Shown: piece by piece, positions 48,805-62,597 of the stretch
Layout: each line of letters begins with the position of its first letter
How positions within the stretch are numbered: position 1 is the first letter of the stretch
NCBI GenBank assembly: GCA_949318235.1
Contig: OX439129.1
Location: 32,931,254 to 32,995,253 of the forward strand
Direction: 5' to 3'
DNA length: 64,000 nt
Origin: Ecdyonurus torrentis
Taxonomy: Eukaryota; Arthropoda; Insecta; Ephemeroptera; Heptageniidae
The notes under the pieces: generated by a model
The model's database searches: none
Told to the model about the DNA's origin: nothing
The model's input: the letters and a program-made list of their open reading frames with translations, nothing else
Made by a program: the position numbers and the translations under genes

Positions 48805-50405
48805 TCTTTCTTCGTTTGAAAAAGACCCACCACAACTTTTTTATTTATATAAATGATTAGATGATAATTTATAATGTTTGCAAACACGTTTCACATAAGC
48901 AGCTTTATTTTGTTAATTAATACTAATTAATGCAGTTTAAAAGAATTTAAGGTAAATTATCAAAATGTAGCAGCAAATTTTGTGACAGCTATTAATTTAA
49001 AATTGCAAAAAATAAAAGAAAACAAATTTAAAAAATCATAATTCTTAATCAGTTGGTATTTTATTTTTCTAATGAAGACAGTTTTATTATGAAAATTAAT
49101 TTATATTCATATATTTTTTAATTTTAAAATATTTCTTTTTAATAAGTTAACACTTATTATTTATGTTTTCAACATTTTTTTCAAGTAAAATTTTCTAGTG
49201 TAAGTGTTTTTAATTATTTTTGTATTTGTTCGCTGACATTTGTTAATTAAGAAGCTGTTATTAATAAATCTCACTCAAACATTGAATTATTGCTCAGATT
49301 TGTATTAAAATTTTATATAATACGTTTGCTCGCTAAAGTTAAAATTTTTTAACAAATTATTAATGCTTATCATTTTAATTTAATTACTTAGATTCAAATT
49401 AATGTTGGATAACATGTTGTTTTCTGCAGTTTTTTTTTATTTTTTAATGTCTTTTAGGTTTTAAGATTTGTTTAATTTTAATAATTTGTAAAATCAAAGA
49501 GAAAAAACAACAACAACAACAACGCAAATCCTCCAATAGAATTATATATATATATTGCCATATTAATACGTTATGTATACCTCTGCTTCTTAGTTTATCT
49601 ATAATTAGTTAATTAGTTTGCAACTGTTAGTTTTTTTGGTCAGTTAAGTTATCATCAAAAGTAGTCAATCTAGCAAAAACTGGATGCGTGTTCACATTTT
49701 TGTATTCATTATATTCTACGTTGTTTTACGTTTCTTCTGAATTGAGGAAAAATAGCATGCTTCTACAATCTGTTTGTTTTAATTTCAAAAGATAGGAAAT
49801 AAAAAAAAAATGTTAAGAGCACTTAGATATGGTTACACAAATTTTAAATGCCTTTAAAATTTTTTTTTTATCTGTAGCTATTGTTTTATAAATATTTTCC
49901 CACCTGCTTTGTTTTCAAACAAATTTGTTTCTCATCCTACCGCATGGAAACTTTGCTATTTATAGTATAATGAATTAGTATTATGGTAAATGATAATAAA
50001 AACCATTTTTCATTAATGAAAATTAATGAAAATAGCATTTGTAAATTTCTCTGGCCTTCGACAACAAGACTATTTAGTTGTTTGGAGGTGATTAAATTTT
50101 TGTTTATTGATGCCTTTAATTTTATATGAAAGTCTGGGTATGTCATAAATGGCAAGAGAATACATGGCAGTACTTCGCAACCTTCCGTCTGTCATATACA
50201 AACACACAATAAATAATCCTATACTCATCAATGTGCATCACAATCAATTTTGCTTCCTGTCTCAAATAATTCATATAATAAATTCATTGGGATGCACAAG
50301 GGAGAGCCTATTGTTAAGATAGGTCAGGGTATTACAGCTTTGTAAAAAAATTATTTTAATTTTCATAACAATCAATATTGTAATATATTTCATCCATTTT
50401 CTGGT
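45905..50405. other. intergenic with simple repeats
   Basis: No gene seen. Contains imperfect (GA)n at 46483-46537, A-run 47883-47906 and T-run 48776-48803. Confidence 0.5.
46483..46537. repeat. imperfect (GA)n microsatellite
   Basis: About 55 bp of AGAG with occasional AAAG units. Confidence 0.93.
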
Positions 50406-50425
50406 GGGGGGGGGGGGGGGGGGGG
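50406..50425. repeat. poly-G tract
   Basis: Twenty consecutive G residues after CTGGT. It is the only long G/C homopolymer in the window and could form G-quadruplex structures. Confidence 0.95.
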
Positions 50426-53400
50426 ATGAAAATCTTATTACACTTAAAAATGATAATGTTCTTTATCAGCAAAACAATAAATTACAAAATTTTGCTTAAC
50501 ATGCTGTAACCTTTATTGCTATTCAAAATTGGAAACAATATAACTTTAGTAAAATTTACAACCAAAATTTTACTAAATTATACACTATAATAGACACTAG
50601 ACTATACTGTTGTATTGAGATGCATTATTGAGATTTTCTTTTTCAATACAGAATATTATTATTTAGTATTATTTACTTAAGACAATTCAAAAGCACAAAA
50701 ACAAATATTTCCACGCTGTAACTTTATTCTTGTCATGACTTGCTAAAAAATCAGAAGCGACATAAAAAAAAATGTTTACATAGTATTGCAAATAGTTAAC
50801 AATTAATCACATCACTTATCTCGATCAAGAATGAAGATATTCGTGTAGGTATGGTGACGATGTCCGAATTAAATACCTAATTAAATTAACTTAGCATTTC
50901 TATCCCTATAGTAACAATGTCAAATCCGTAATTACTTTTCATGTTTCATGTGTAATTGCTTACAGAAAACGAAAAAAAGAACTTGTTTATTTATGAAACA
51001 CGCAAAAAGATTGACAGGCTTGAATCATTAATTAATGATATACAATCAAGAACCAATTTAGTTTTTAAGTAACTTGTAGTACATAATTATGCAGTATAAT
51101 ATATAACTATAGCCACGATTAAGTTACTTTTTTTGTGTGTGTATTTTAAACTGATAGAAATCAAAGCTATTTTTTAACAATTACCGGACCTTACAAATTT
51201 CATACATTTTTTTTCTTATATAATGTAATTAAAAGTTACTTGCTTTTACTTAAGTTTCGTAGTTTTTTATTGATAAAATAAAACTACACTCGTAAAAAGT
51301 TTAACATGTGTAAAAAATATATTTGGTATGTTTGAATCAATTAACTTGAAAATATGTAACCAGGAAACGAAAACAAATTATAACCTTTTAAAAGTGCGTT
51401 ACGTGATCTTGTAACCTTTTAAAATATAGCAACACCTATATATATTTTTTTTAAATATTATTTTAAAATGATTATTTTAAATTAGTTTCACTTAATTCTT
51501 TAAAATGGAAATTAAAAAAATTAATAAAAATAAAGAAGATAACATTTTATTAATTTGGATCCGGAACAGTAAATCAAAAGTAATATCCTTGGACTTCTGC
51601 TCATAATTCTTGACATTGAATGTATTTTGAAGGCAAAAAAAGATTTGCCGAGCTATGGAGTATCGGTAGATCAAACAGAAGACAGAATTTAAGTATGATT
51701 AATTTTTTTATTCTCACTGCTTAGTTTTTTTTTTTTTTTTTATTATACCTACCTCACATTACGTATATTATAGCCTATTTTATGGCTAAAATAAATTTTC
51801 GTATCCAAATAAAACAACTAAATAATATATAGAAAATTAATTTTTAACTAAATATTGATTATCGGATCGCAACAAATGTTAAAAAATAATAATAATAATA
51901 AAAAAAAAGCTGTACAAGAAATAAATTTCTTGTTTCTTAACACTTGCTTTAAAGAGGTTAAAGGTTAATGCATTTGCGTTTATTTTTGTGTTTAAAAACG
52001 ACAATAAATTATCTTCAATATCATGAACACCCATTACATATACTTGTGAAGACATCTGTCATTGAAGAAAATTTTCATATAGCAATTAATGTTCTGCTCC
52101 TGTTTTTCTTTCTGCAACAAAAAGAATTAATTCTTGAATGACGTGAAGAAATTATTATGTTGCGTGCAAAAGAAATATTATTATTTGTTTGCGTTAAAGG
52201 TTTGACCTTTCCACTGGATTTTTATTTAAAACAACGCGTATAGAGTTTTGCCAATTAAATTAATAAAACATATATGAAGTGTAGTATAAGAAACGTGAGA
52301 ATAATAAATTGTATTTGTTTTTATAAATATTTTTGTAATTTTTTTATTCTGCATATTTTTATTGACAGGTATATATAAAATAACATTATAATCATCATTT
52401 TTTTTTAGTCCCTTTGCATATATGTTAATATTTTTAAGTTTACATGGAGATAAAATATTATCATAGTAACTTATTTTTAAGGATATTTTCTTCATTTTTA
52501 ATTTGAAATACTTGGTATTTCAATTTTTTCTTCAATAATTATTGAAAAAGTGAAAACTAATTTTACTTGACTTTAATTTTTAAACTCTTTATGTTATATA
52601 TACCTCAAATTGAATTTAAGTAACCAAAAGTTTGTGGTATATAAATTTAATGATATAGTAGAAATATGTAATATAGAAAAATCAATAATTTTAAAAATAT
52701 ATTGAAAATTGTAATAGCTTCCTTTTAATGTGAAAAAAAAAAAAAAAAAAAACTGCAGTACTATACAAAATGATATAGTTTAATGTTCAAAGGCTAATAA
52801 TTTTCTAAAAATAATTTCTTTTACGAGTAGTATCACCAAAATATATATATTTTAAGTTAATTCGTCACAATTTATGATGAAAATCGTATGTCACGTTGCT
52901 TCTTTTGTGGTAAGTATGTATATAAAAAAAAGAAGACGATAATATTTTTCAGAATAAAAGCTTGAAAAAAAAATTAATTTCCTTTTTCCTTGAATTAGTT
53001 GTGCATCATCGTGTCATTAGATTAAGGGGGACAATACGTATAAAGAATCACGTACAATATAAAGAGTAAAATTTTGATTGTTATAAACAAAATGCAACAT
53101 TGCTGCATATGCAAGGATGACGTTTTAAGTTTTGTAATAAAATAATAATACAACACAAGTCACATAATTGGGTATATAAAAAAAACGCCGTTTTTGATCA
53201 ACAAACATGATAAAGTAAACTTCATCCTGTAGTCTTCTTTTGTACTTTAAAATGCATCTCTTTTTTTTTTGTCACTAAATAGAAATCGAAACCACTTCCT
53301 TATTTGTATTGTAAGAATAAGATCTACAGCTTTTGCTGTTTATTTATTCAAGATCAACTTGCGTATCTTCTTCTGTAGCTTTACTAATATTGTATGCCTT

Positions 53401-54887
53401 TTTTTACGTTTATATGAGATTTATATGAGAGATATAACATCACTTCCCACGATTTGAGACATCGCCCCCGCATAAGCTATATTATTAAATATATATATTT
53501 CAATATTCTGAATGCATCATTGGTTATAATAAACGTGCGTATGTCACCTTTGCCAAAAAAAAAATTTTGACACGCAGGTTAAAAATATTATATACATGAC
53601 AAACTTTGTAATTACATACTTACATATAATTAAATAGTAAAATGATTCTTTCAACATATAAATACCGTTTACAATATTTTTATCAAGATTTTTTTTCTTC
53701 TTTAAATTGCTGCGATTTTTTTTTTTTTTTTTTTTTTTTTAATAATACAAAGAGAGGAAAGAAGAAAAATGTGGTTATTATTTTATGGACAATTCACCCA
53801 TGAATATTACTCTATCATATCCTCATATTTTTTTATATATAAATAAAATCTATCGTTCACATGCTATAAAAAGGAAGGAAATGTAGTCTATTAAACATTA
53901 AATTTCCTTAACGTAAGTATGATGAAAGTGAATGCACTTGAACGTTATGAAGGAGGAAGAAGAGTCTCGTGCGCGGTGACGCCGCTCAACTGAACTAAAA
54001 ACGTGAGATTGAGATTATTTAACGTGATCGTGAAGAAGAGAAAGTGATGCCAAATTCCATACATTACATAAACTTTCAAGTTCATTGTCAAGAACATAAA
54101 AATATTATTGTTCTATAAATAAAAAAAAAAAGTAAAGCGTGTCAAGTGTTTATTTTTTAATTGTTAATTTAAGGTTGCTTTAAACAATAGCCATTGGAAA
54201 TTTGTTTCATTAAATACATACTTACATACCAATGCATACATATACGTCACTGGTTTTTTTTTCTTTAACTGTTGCAATTTTTAAGATTTGCAATCTGAGA
54301 ATATTTTGTTCTTTTAATGCGTACCGCCATTGAATATAAAAATATTACCGTAATATATTTTTATATGCGTTATGTGGGGAGAAATTTAATCTCTATTAAA
54401 CAAAAAGGTCTTTGACATTATATATATTAGATGCCCTAATTAATAATACAAAAACATTTAAACGTTTTTCTCTATCGTAGTGAAAGAAGAATGATTTCTT
54501 TTGTGACCGTATGTTTTATTAATTTTTACTGTACATTATCATTAAAATATTATGGTATATAAGAAAGAAATTTGTTAACATCAGTAATTTAAATGTATTG
54601 GTAAGACATTTCCCTACAGGAAAATTTATATTATGTAATATGCAATATCATTACATTATAACGAAATAATAATAATAATAAAAAGATTGAATGTTTTCAA
54701 TTTTGTATCGTTGAGCACAAGTATATTGATTTATAAGTACGCTAAGCTGAGTTATGTTGCTAAAGCTATAAGTTACAAAATAATAATAACAATTTCTTGC
54801 TTTATATTGAGTATAATTGATAACTATTCATATTAAATTTTATGTTTTCTAGCCACTATTAACTTATATACTTAACATTTATTTAAG
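50426..54887. other. intergenic, homopolymer tracts only
   Basis: AT-rich. T-run 51726-51742, A-run 52733-52752, T-run 53716-53740. A mixed patch near 53950-54050 has no open frame of note. Confidence 0.5.
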
Positions 54888-54906
54888 TACATATGGACAA
54901 AAATAA

Positions 54907-54926
54907 ATGCACATTATAATGTGCAT
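54907..54926. repeat. perfect 20-bp palindrome
   Basis: ATGCACATTA followed at once by its exact reverse complement. It abuts the left end of the MITE at 54925. It may be part of the host repeat or a binding site. Confidence 0.8.
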
Positions 54927-55102
54927 AATTATAATTAGAGAGTTTTTTTTTTTTTTTTTTTTTGGTGACAATAACGATTACGCCGGCAAGTTTGATAGTT
55001 AGGTTTTTTGCTTCACAATCTACTGTGATTCGAGCTTATAAAAAATTAGTACTTCACTGCTCTATTTTCACCAAAAAATTCGGTCTCTATAATTATAATT
55101 AT
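54925..55102. mobile_element. MITE with ATAATTATAATTA ends inserted in another repeat
   Basis: Terminal repeats: 54925-54942 (ATAATTATAATTAGAGAG) and 55085-55102 (CTCTATAATTATAATTAT), 17 of 18 paired. A second inner pair is TTTTTTGGTGA / TCACCAAAAAA. A 21-bp T-run interrupts the left arm. Flanks (GGACAAAAATAAAT before, GCTAACTCAATTTCAGCAAC after) match the continuous sequence at about 45557-45606, which has only ATAATTAT at that point. That acts as an empty site and suggests duplication of ATAATTAT or TA. Interior 54968-55035 is related to the minus strand of 9246-9310. No functional frame. Confidence 0.7.
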
Positions 55103-58100
55103 GCTAACTCAATTTCAGCAACATTTATCCATAATAAAAGATAAATACTATATTATATTGCATAGAAAACTATATTAAATATTGTAAATATTATTTTGTA
55201 TAGCAAAATTATCTATGCTGTTCCAATTCAGAAATAATTTTGTTGATAAATGCAGCAAAAATGACTTAATTTCTTCTTTTCATGTAGTCGAACTAAAGTC
55301 TAATTTCTTGAATCAGGAATTTTGTCACATCAAGAAATCAATAACGAATGTGAGTTTAGAAATTCTGATATAATAAAATGCTAAAAAAAAGAAGTGCGAA
55401 AAAAACCTATTTCTCAAATATTTAGTACACACAGCACGTATTACATATCTCTGAAATGTCTGTTTATTCTTTGTGTGTCCTTTTGTTGATAAAATAGCAA
55501 GAGAAAAAGGAACGAAGCAGGTGAGAATTGCGCGGCCTTGGTGACATCACTCTCAATGTCTGTGACGCCGGTAATGACAACGTGCGTGTGTGCATTATAG
55601 CCCGAATAAATCATGCCTATTGTTATAACACAACACGCATAAATATTTCCATAAGCCTTGCGAAGAAAAAAATACGTAGGTGGAGGTGTAGAGTAAAATA
55701 AGCTCTAGAAGATAGAAATAATATTAAGATCTTAATCTTTATAAATCTCATTTTAAAGCTATTTTATTAAATTTGAAACTATACTAGATTCCTTTGTTTT
55801 TTTGAAATACCGCAGTTTAATTTGCTTGATTTTATCAAGTTTTGCGTGAGTTTGTTTTTTATTTAAAGTTTAAAGTTTTTTCACGAAATTCAAGAAATGA
55901 ATAATAATGACTATTTATAAAAGCATTAATTTTCAGAAGTGCAATGATATGTTATAATATTATGTCATAATGAGGGATAATAATCATTTAACAACTGGAG
56001 GAAAAAAAAAAATAGAAATATGATATGCAGTTTTCCGCATGAAATATTATTATTTTTTTTATTATTATTTTTTTATAGAACAAGAGATTTATATCTGAAA
56101 TTTCACATAAAACACTACAGTAAAGTTGTCAAGAAATGTGTAATTATACAATCACAATGTATATGTGTGTGCTCGTGAGTAGACGTCAATGTAACCATTA
56201 AGATACAATTCTTTAAACTGACATTTTCTACTGAATTCTGGTTGCAATAATTGCAATTAATTCTAAGAAATATATAATAATGCAACAAAATCATAATAAA
56301 CCACGTTAAAAACATCATATTTTATGTTCAGTATACGTATTCATAAAAAGCACGTAATAATTTTATTTCTAAATTCACCTCATGGGTTTGTATAATATAT
56401 TTATTTTATGACACAAATTAAATTTCCTTGTTTTATGAGAGGTCAATAAATTTGTCAATAAATTACACTCCCTTATTTTTTTAATGAGTGATTCTTTTAC
56501 ATAAATCATAAAAAATTATCCCTCTTATAAGAGCATCAAACTCCAGGGTTTAATTTTTCCTTAATAAAAACCCAACATATAAATTTATGTTTATTAAATG
56601 AGTAAAAATAAAATAAGAATAAAGCATATACATTACTTTTTTTGTTTGTTAACGATCTTGAGAAGTTAATAATTACTTTTTTGAATTTATTTCCTTGTTA
56701 TGGGACGTAACTTTTGTAATATTTGATTTATGATTTTTTGGTGAGTGCAATGGACCATAGTTCAAAAATCTTGCATTATTACTTCAAGCTGTGTTATGTA
56801 TAAACTTCATCACGCACAATACTGAATAGTAAGAAGCACGCCGTGAAAAGTGTGACTTCATAACCATGACGTAGCAAAACATTAGATATAAATCACATAA
56901 CAACACAAATTCATTGCGTAGAAAAAAAATCTCAGTCATAGACCTGAAAACGATCTATGACTTCATAGTTATTACGTATGTTAGATTTTTGAAAAACAAC
57001 ATCATATGGAATGTATTCTATTCTATATAATATAGTATCTTCTTCTTTCAAAAGATGACATCATATAAGTTGATGCGTATCAGGTATAGACTAGACTACT
57101 AAATGTATCTATAATAACATATATATTATATTAAGTAAATAATTTTTTTCAAAAAAAAAAAAATAAAAGATGAGCTTAAAGATAATTTTATAAATAATTT
57201 ATATGTAATTTTGAGTCTTACTGGAAATTTTTTGAAGGTAATATTTTTTATTGACCACTAATGATATCATTATGGTACAAAAAATATTATATAGGTAAGA
57301 ACAACAAACAAACAACAAACAAGAAGAGTAAAATTATATTTTTGATTGATGTAATAAGTGATCGTGTATGTTTCCAAGAGAAGATGGTTATAGAGCATGA
57401 CTTCATATTTTAATCGCAAACATGAAAAGTTATGTGAGTGTATACTGTGTAGTGTGTGTGTACTGTACAGTATACGCGAGAGAGCGATAGTATGGTAATA
57501 AAGAATGTCATAGTAAAAATATTTATGAAGTTATATTATTATACTGCTACCTAGCAATTATATTATAATTAATTGATCACTATACTAGTGTGTGTTATTA
57601 ATGGCGTGTGACAAATATTATGCTGTTTAGTATTAAATATCAAGTTAAATCTTATGATTTCTTATGAATTTATACATTGATAAAATTGTTTATGCTTTAA
57701 AGCTTTTTCACGTGTCTATATATGTCAGAATTTGAAGTGTGAAACTATTAAATATAATATAATGGAGTGCTAATCTGAATAGTTTTTAAAAGTTTAATAA
57801 AAGGATACATATTGCTAAATAGCCCCTTAAATTTACAACTACATATTATGAACGTTTAAACAATATATTAATTAATTTGCTGACAAAAGTATTTAAAACA
57901 AAAAGTGTCACAGAATAACAGCATGTTTAATTGTAAAAATTTATTTTATAAAACTAGTTTTGCCACAAGACTTTTGTATTACGATAAATGTAATGTAATG
58001 ATTTTAATATCATATTTTTCATACGAGGTAAGTATGTATTATTTAATACAACATGCTGAGATGTATTAAAATTCCATCAAAGTTTTAATTTATTTTAATT

Positions 58101-59379
58101 AATATTTCTTATATTTATGTTTTGTTACGGATGCAGTTTATTTATTTATTTTTTTTTTATTATTTTTTTTTTACGCATCAAAAATCCAGAAGCATAATTT
58201 TTTTTTTCATGAACAGGATTTAAAATATAGAAGTGATAAATGTGAAAAAAACATATAATTTCCTGTAATTAAATGTATCTTCAAAAACAAAAAGCAGCTC
58301 ATCTATATAGTTGTTATTGTTGTTTTAATGTATATGATGACGTAATGAATGATATCAGAGATATTTGTTTTTACGTCATAAAAAAAGGTAAAGTGATGTG
58401 TAATAGGGCAGTGTGACTCTTGTTTATCAAAAAATATTTGATTTACATAAAATTGCTTTATTTAATACTAATGTCATGTAAAATAACAAAACAAAAACAA
58501 TTACCATAGCTTATATATACTTTATAAAATTTAAATTACCTCCGGTACTTAATAATTAATGTGTCTACGTTGCTGGCACCATGAAAAGTAAAATTAATTT
58601 CAAAGAATATTACAACTCATAGTTTTGCTATTTTAAATAGTACAAAATAATCACGATATTGTCTTTAGAAAATTTCTGTAACAAACACACTATACCTAAC
58701 GTATTTTTTTCCTCTCTATAAAGTATAGATGTATATTTAGCAAAACCAATTATAACTTCCTCTCCCTCTTTTACTCCAACTGAAAGTGAAGATGCCGATG
58801 TTATTTAAATTATAAATTTAAATTGGTGTATATGTAAAGTACAACTTTGCTGTCAAAACTAAGGCAGTAAATAACACAAATATATTTCAGGTAAAATGAA
58901 ATATTTTAATCTGCCGATATTTTTTAATATAAGACACGAGCATTCATTCGTATACATTTATAATAAACTGATAGAAAAATTCTACGAATTATTCTCTTAT
59001 TTCCTAGATTAAAGTATTCATAAATTTTACACTGGTAATTCTATGTATTTTTTATCTTGTTGAAATATAATTTTAGTGAGTTAAAGAAATAATAATAAAT
59101 AAAAACATGTAAAAAAATGTATTTAAAATAATTAAAACCTAGAATAGGTGTCAAGATTTAAAAAAAGAGAATTTTTTATGACAAATTACAGGAAATGTAA
59201 TAGAACTGAATACATAATTAAAAATACTTATTTAAATAAGATACATATAAATAATAATAATAATAGTATATAAGTTTTGTTTATCTAAACGGATGCCCAA
59301 TATATGCAAAAATATCAAGGTTATTTTACTATGAGAATTTCTGACATCATTATGTTAAGGTATAATCAGTATGTATATA
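55103..59379. other. intergenic, nothing recognised
   Basis: AT-rich. A mixed patch near 55520-55620 (GTGACATCAC, GTGACGCCGG) holds no open frame. No gene accepted. Confidence 0.5.
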
Positions 59380-59755
59380 ATGATAAGCCACTTGGGGGTG
59401 GGGTCTTCCATTTATAATATTACTGGCCAAAGAGAAGACATAGGTATGATATAGCAAAAAGCACCTACCTCTAACTAACTAAGACCTGAAAGGTGGGGAT
59501 ATTATGACGTCAGATAAGAGCGAATCCCTGCGCGCTCTGAAGACGCGACTAAAACTCCAGAGCAAAAGCAACTTCTTGATGGGTTTTACTTACTTGCTCG
59601 CATATAGTGACTGAAAAAAGAAGCATCTTTAGCAAAACTTGGAGAGGGGGACATTGGTTATAAGTGCTCGTGCAACAACAATCCCAAGTTCAGTCGCTAT
59701 AATTGTCCCGAACAAAAACAATACCTTGAAATAAAGATGCACTTAGGTGTGCAGT
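59380..59755. promoter_or_regulatory. GC-richer island with CRE and GATA motifs (candidate)
   Basis: About 375 bp of distinct composition in an AT-rich region. It contains a perfect CRE palindrome TGACGTCA (59505-59512) followed at once by GATAAG, a stem AGAGCG...CGCTCT (59517-59538), ACCT-GAA-AGGT near 59485, and inverted pairs ATAGTGACTGAA / TTCAGTCGCTAT (59604-59615 / 59690-59701) and GCATCTTTA / TAAAGATGC. No frame stays open. It may be an enhancer, a promoter or a decayed repeat; I cannot tell which. Confidence 0.3.
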
Positions 59756-62561
59756 GATTTTTTTTATACACATTAAAATTATTTATTTATTTATTATATT
59801 TATTTTAAAAAAATAATAATAATTTCACTCACACTTTAAGTTAGTTTGCATCGAAAGTTATATTTGTTTCTATAAAAACTACAGGAGAAGAAAATTTGTC
59901 ACCTGAATACAAGTCAACTCTGTAAGTATTAATATTATTGATTCTTATTATTTATTTTTGGTAATTTTTGGGTGTTACTTAAAATTGGGATTGATGTGAA
60001 AATTTATAAAATTCTAGAGTCTTAGTAAACTGTATTGAATACAAAAAAAAAAAAAAAAAAAAAAAAAAAACAGGATATACCAAATTTTTTAACAAATCAT
60101 GTGACAAACTCTAAACACCAAAATTCCATTAATAATTCAAAATTCGTATTTGTACAAAACTACGATACAAAACTTAACAAATTTTTTTATAAAAACAAAA
60201 ATTGAGATATACAAAGTCAATAAAAACTTACGACTGTAATAATTTTATTTCATCATAAATCGAGATCTGAATATCAAAATTTAACAAAATGACAATTGAA
60301 TATATAATTGAAGAAGAAAAACAAAACAAAATACATTGCAATAATATATAATTAATATTGATAACACATAGCAATATTATTGTATTTTTTTTCATAATGT
60401 TAACCATTTTTTTTTATACATTGTATATTGTAATTGAAACAAAACATGTATACAAATATGGAATAATAATAATAAAAAAATGTAGCGGTAAAAAATAATA
60501 AAAAAGTTTGCATAATTTATGTACGATATGAGTACAAAGTATTCAAAGAGTGGATAACCTTAATTACTCAGTCATATTTATATTGAGCGTATATAGAATG
60601 ATTAATATTTACCCGAGAGAGATCGAGATCTCGCGTAACGTAATGTCAAGTTCAAGGGGGACTATAGTATAAAACCACTCCTCAGACAACTCGACTTCTT
60701 TACGTTAATTTACCGCTAAATATACTCTCTTTTTTATACCAAATTTGTACATAATAATTATAACAGCACGTTCAAATTGCTCTACATAACTACTTTTTTT
60801 ACGTTATATAAATAAATTTTGAGTAATTTTAACGCCTGAAACAATTCCCCACCAGAGTTTATATTTTAAAAAACTACAGTTAATAATGGTTTTTAAAAAA
60901 TTAAAAGTAATTGTAAATATACTTACTTGTTTAGATTTGAAGAAGATTAATTGTTATTAAAATGAAGATTAATTAAAGTTGTGGTCAAGTTCATTGCCAA
61001 TTTTTTTTCACACACGCAATTTTAATATTATATTAAAATTTATTCTCTTGGAATAATTTAATTTTTTTTACAAGATTAATTTAACAATATCCTGAAGGTA
61101 AATTTTTTTTTTTTTTTTTTTTTTTTTTTGTATACATAACATGTTTGATATTGAATTTTTATTACAAAATTCACACTGAAGTATTAAGCACAATAACAAT
61201 TTTTTTTTCTAGTTTTGTAACTTAAAATAATAATAGAGATTAATTTTTTCAAGCGACGTTTCAAACTAACTAATTTTTTTTTGTCGTATCATAAAAAAAT
61301 GACATTGGAGGTTTTCTAGTTCTTTTTTTTTTTATGTCTTAAAAATTAAATATTACATTGTATTACATTTTTTTTTATTCTTTCATCACTTTTCCTGAAT
61401 AGGATAATTCCTAAATATTTTTATGATACAAACCTTGAAAATTTCCTAAATTTATTAAATCATCTTCCTTAATAATTATTATGAAAAACGAAATTAATTT
61501 TCTTTCATATTAAATATATATTAAGCGCAATAAAAAAATATTTAATTATAATTTTTGTTTCATCTTTTTTTAATAGATTTTTTTTTTTTTGCATGATGAC
61601 GTAAGAGGTCACAGGTGACTCGGACAAGTGTAGGCCAAAATCTACCTACCTTTTTTCTTCCTGTTTGGCTTCTTGCCTCACGGTCACGCGGACACCCTCT
61701 AATTATTCAAATCGCACACGTACACGAAATATTTTCTCATATCCCTCAGGTTATATAATATACATCGATAGACAATTTTATTTTTATTTTTAAAAAAAAT
61801 ATTTTTTTTCAAGGTTTCAAGATCATCTTCTCTCTTTTGCATTGTTTACCCATTATAATGTTTATGTAAAATATTATTATTTACGTTGAGGTCATGGCTT
61901 TTGTTATACAAAAAGAAAAGATAATTGAGTTATTTCGATCACTATTGTTATATACGTGTAAATTTGATAAATATTATAATATATTGTAAACTTCTTATGA
62001 TTTTACCTTGAAATTTTTTTAAGTGTTTCGTCTTCTTTTTAACGAGTATGTGATTGAAAGTCATTGATAGTTCATTCTCCGATAACATTTTTATGTTTAT
62101 ATACTCTTTTCGCATCTATATAGAGCTTTTTATTTTTAATATACTTGAAAGTTAAAAAAGTCAATAAAAATGTAAGAAATAAATGTCAAAAGCTTAATTG
62201 AAGTGCTAGATTTTTTTACTATCTAACAAAATGACAGAGATTTCTGGTTAAATTTGTTGGAATGAAGCAAGAAAAATTTTATACCTAAGATTTTTTTTTA
62301 GTCGTAGTTTTTAACTAACAATCATCTATGGTTGATTTTAATAAGTAGTTATTAACTCTCCAAACTTAGAGAACCTTTTTTTTTATTATAATTTTTGTTA
62401 TTTTGCTGATTTTAAAAATAGTCTTTTATACCTTCAAATTATATTGTGTATATTATATAATACAGTATACATAATATAATAAAAATGAAATTGAATTTTT
62501 TTAAGTTTAAATTTTCACGCACATACAAGCATGTAACTCTTTATTATATATGAATATACGT

Positions 62562-62597
<36 letters not shown>

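Noticed and set aside
54962..55144. Protein-like frame at 55 kb similar to a minus-strand frame at 9.3 kb
   Set aside because: Similarity follows from the shared repeat DNA; the frames are short, unequal, and broken by terminal repeats and T-runs.
59594..59610. 17-nt minus-strand micro-exon between a TTTTTTCAG-like acceptor and a GTAAGT donor
   Set aside because: Splice-like motifs arise often in AT-rich DNA, and there are no partner exons.
60600..60710. TATAAAA with nearby TCAGAC as a core promoter
   Set aside because: Spacing is too short for a canonical TATA-to-initiator pair, and there is no exon downstream.
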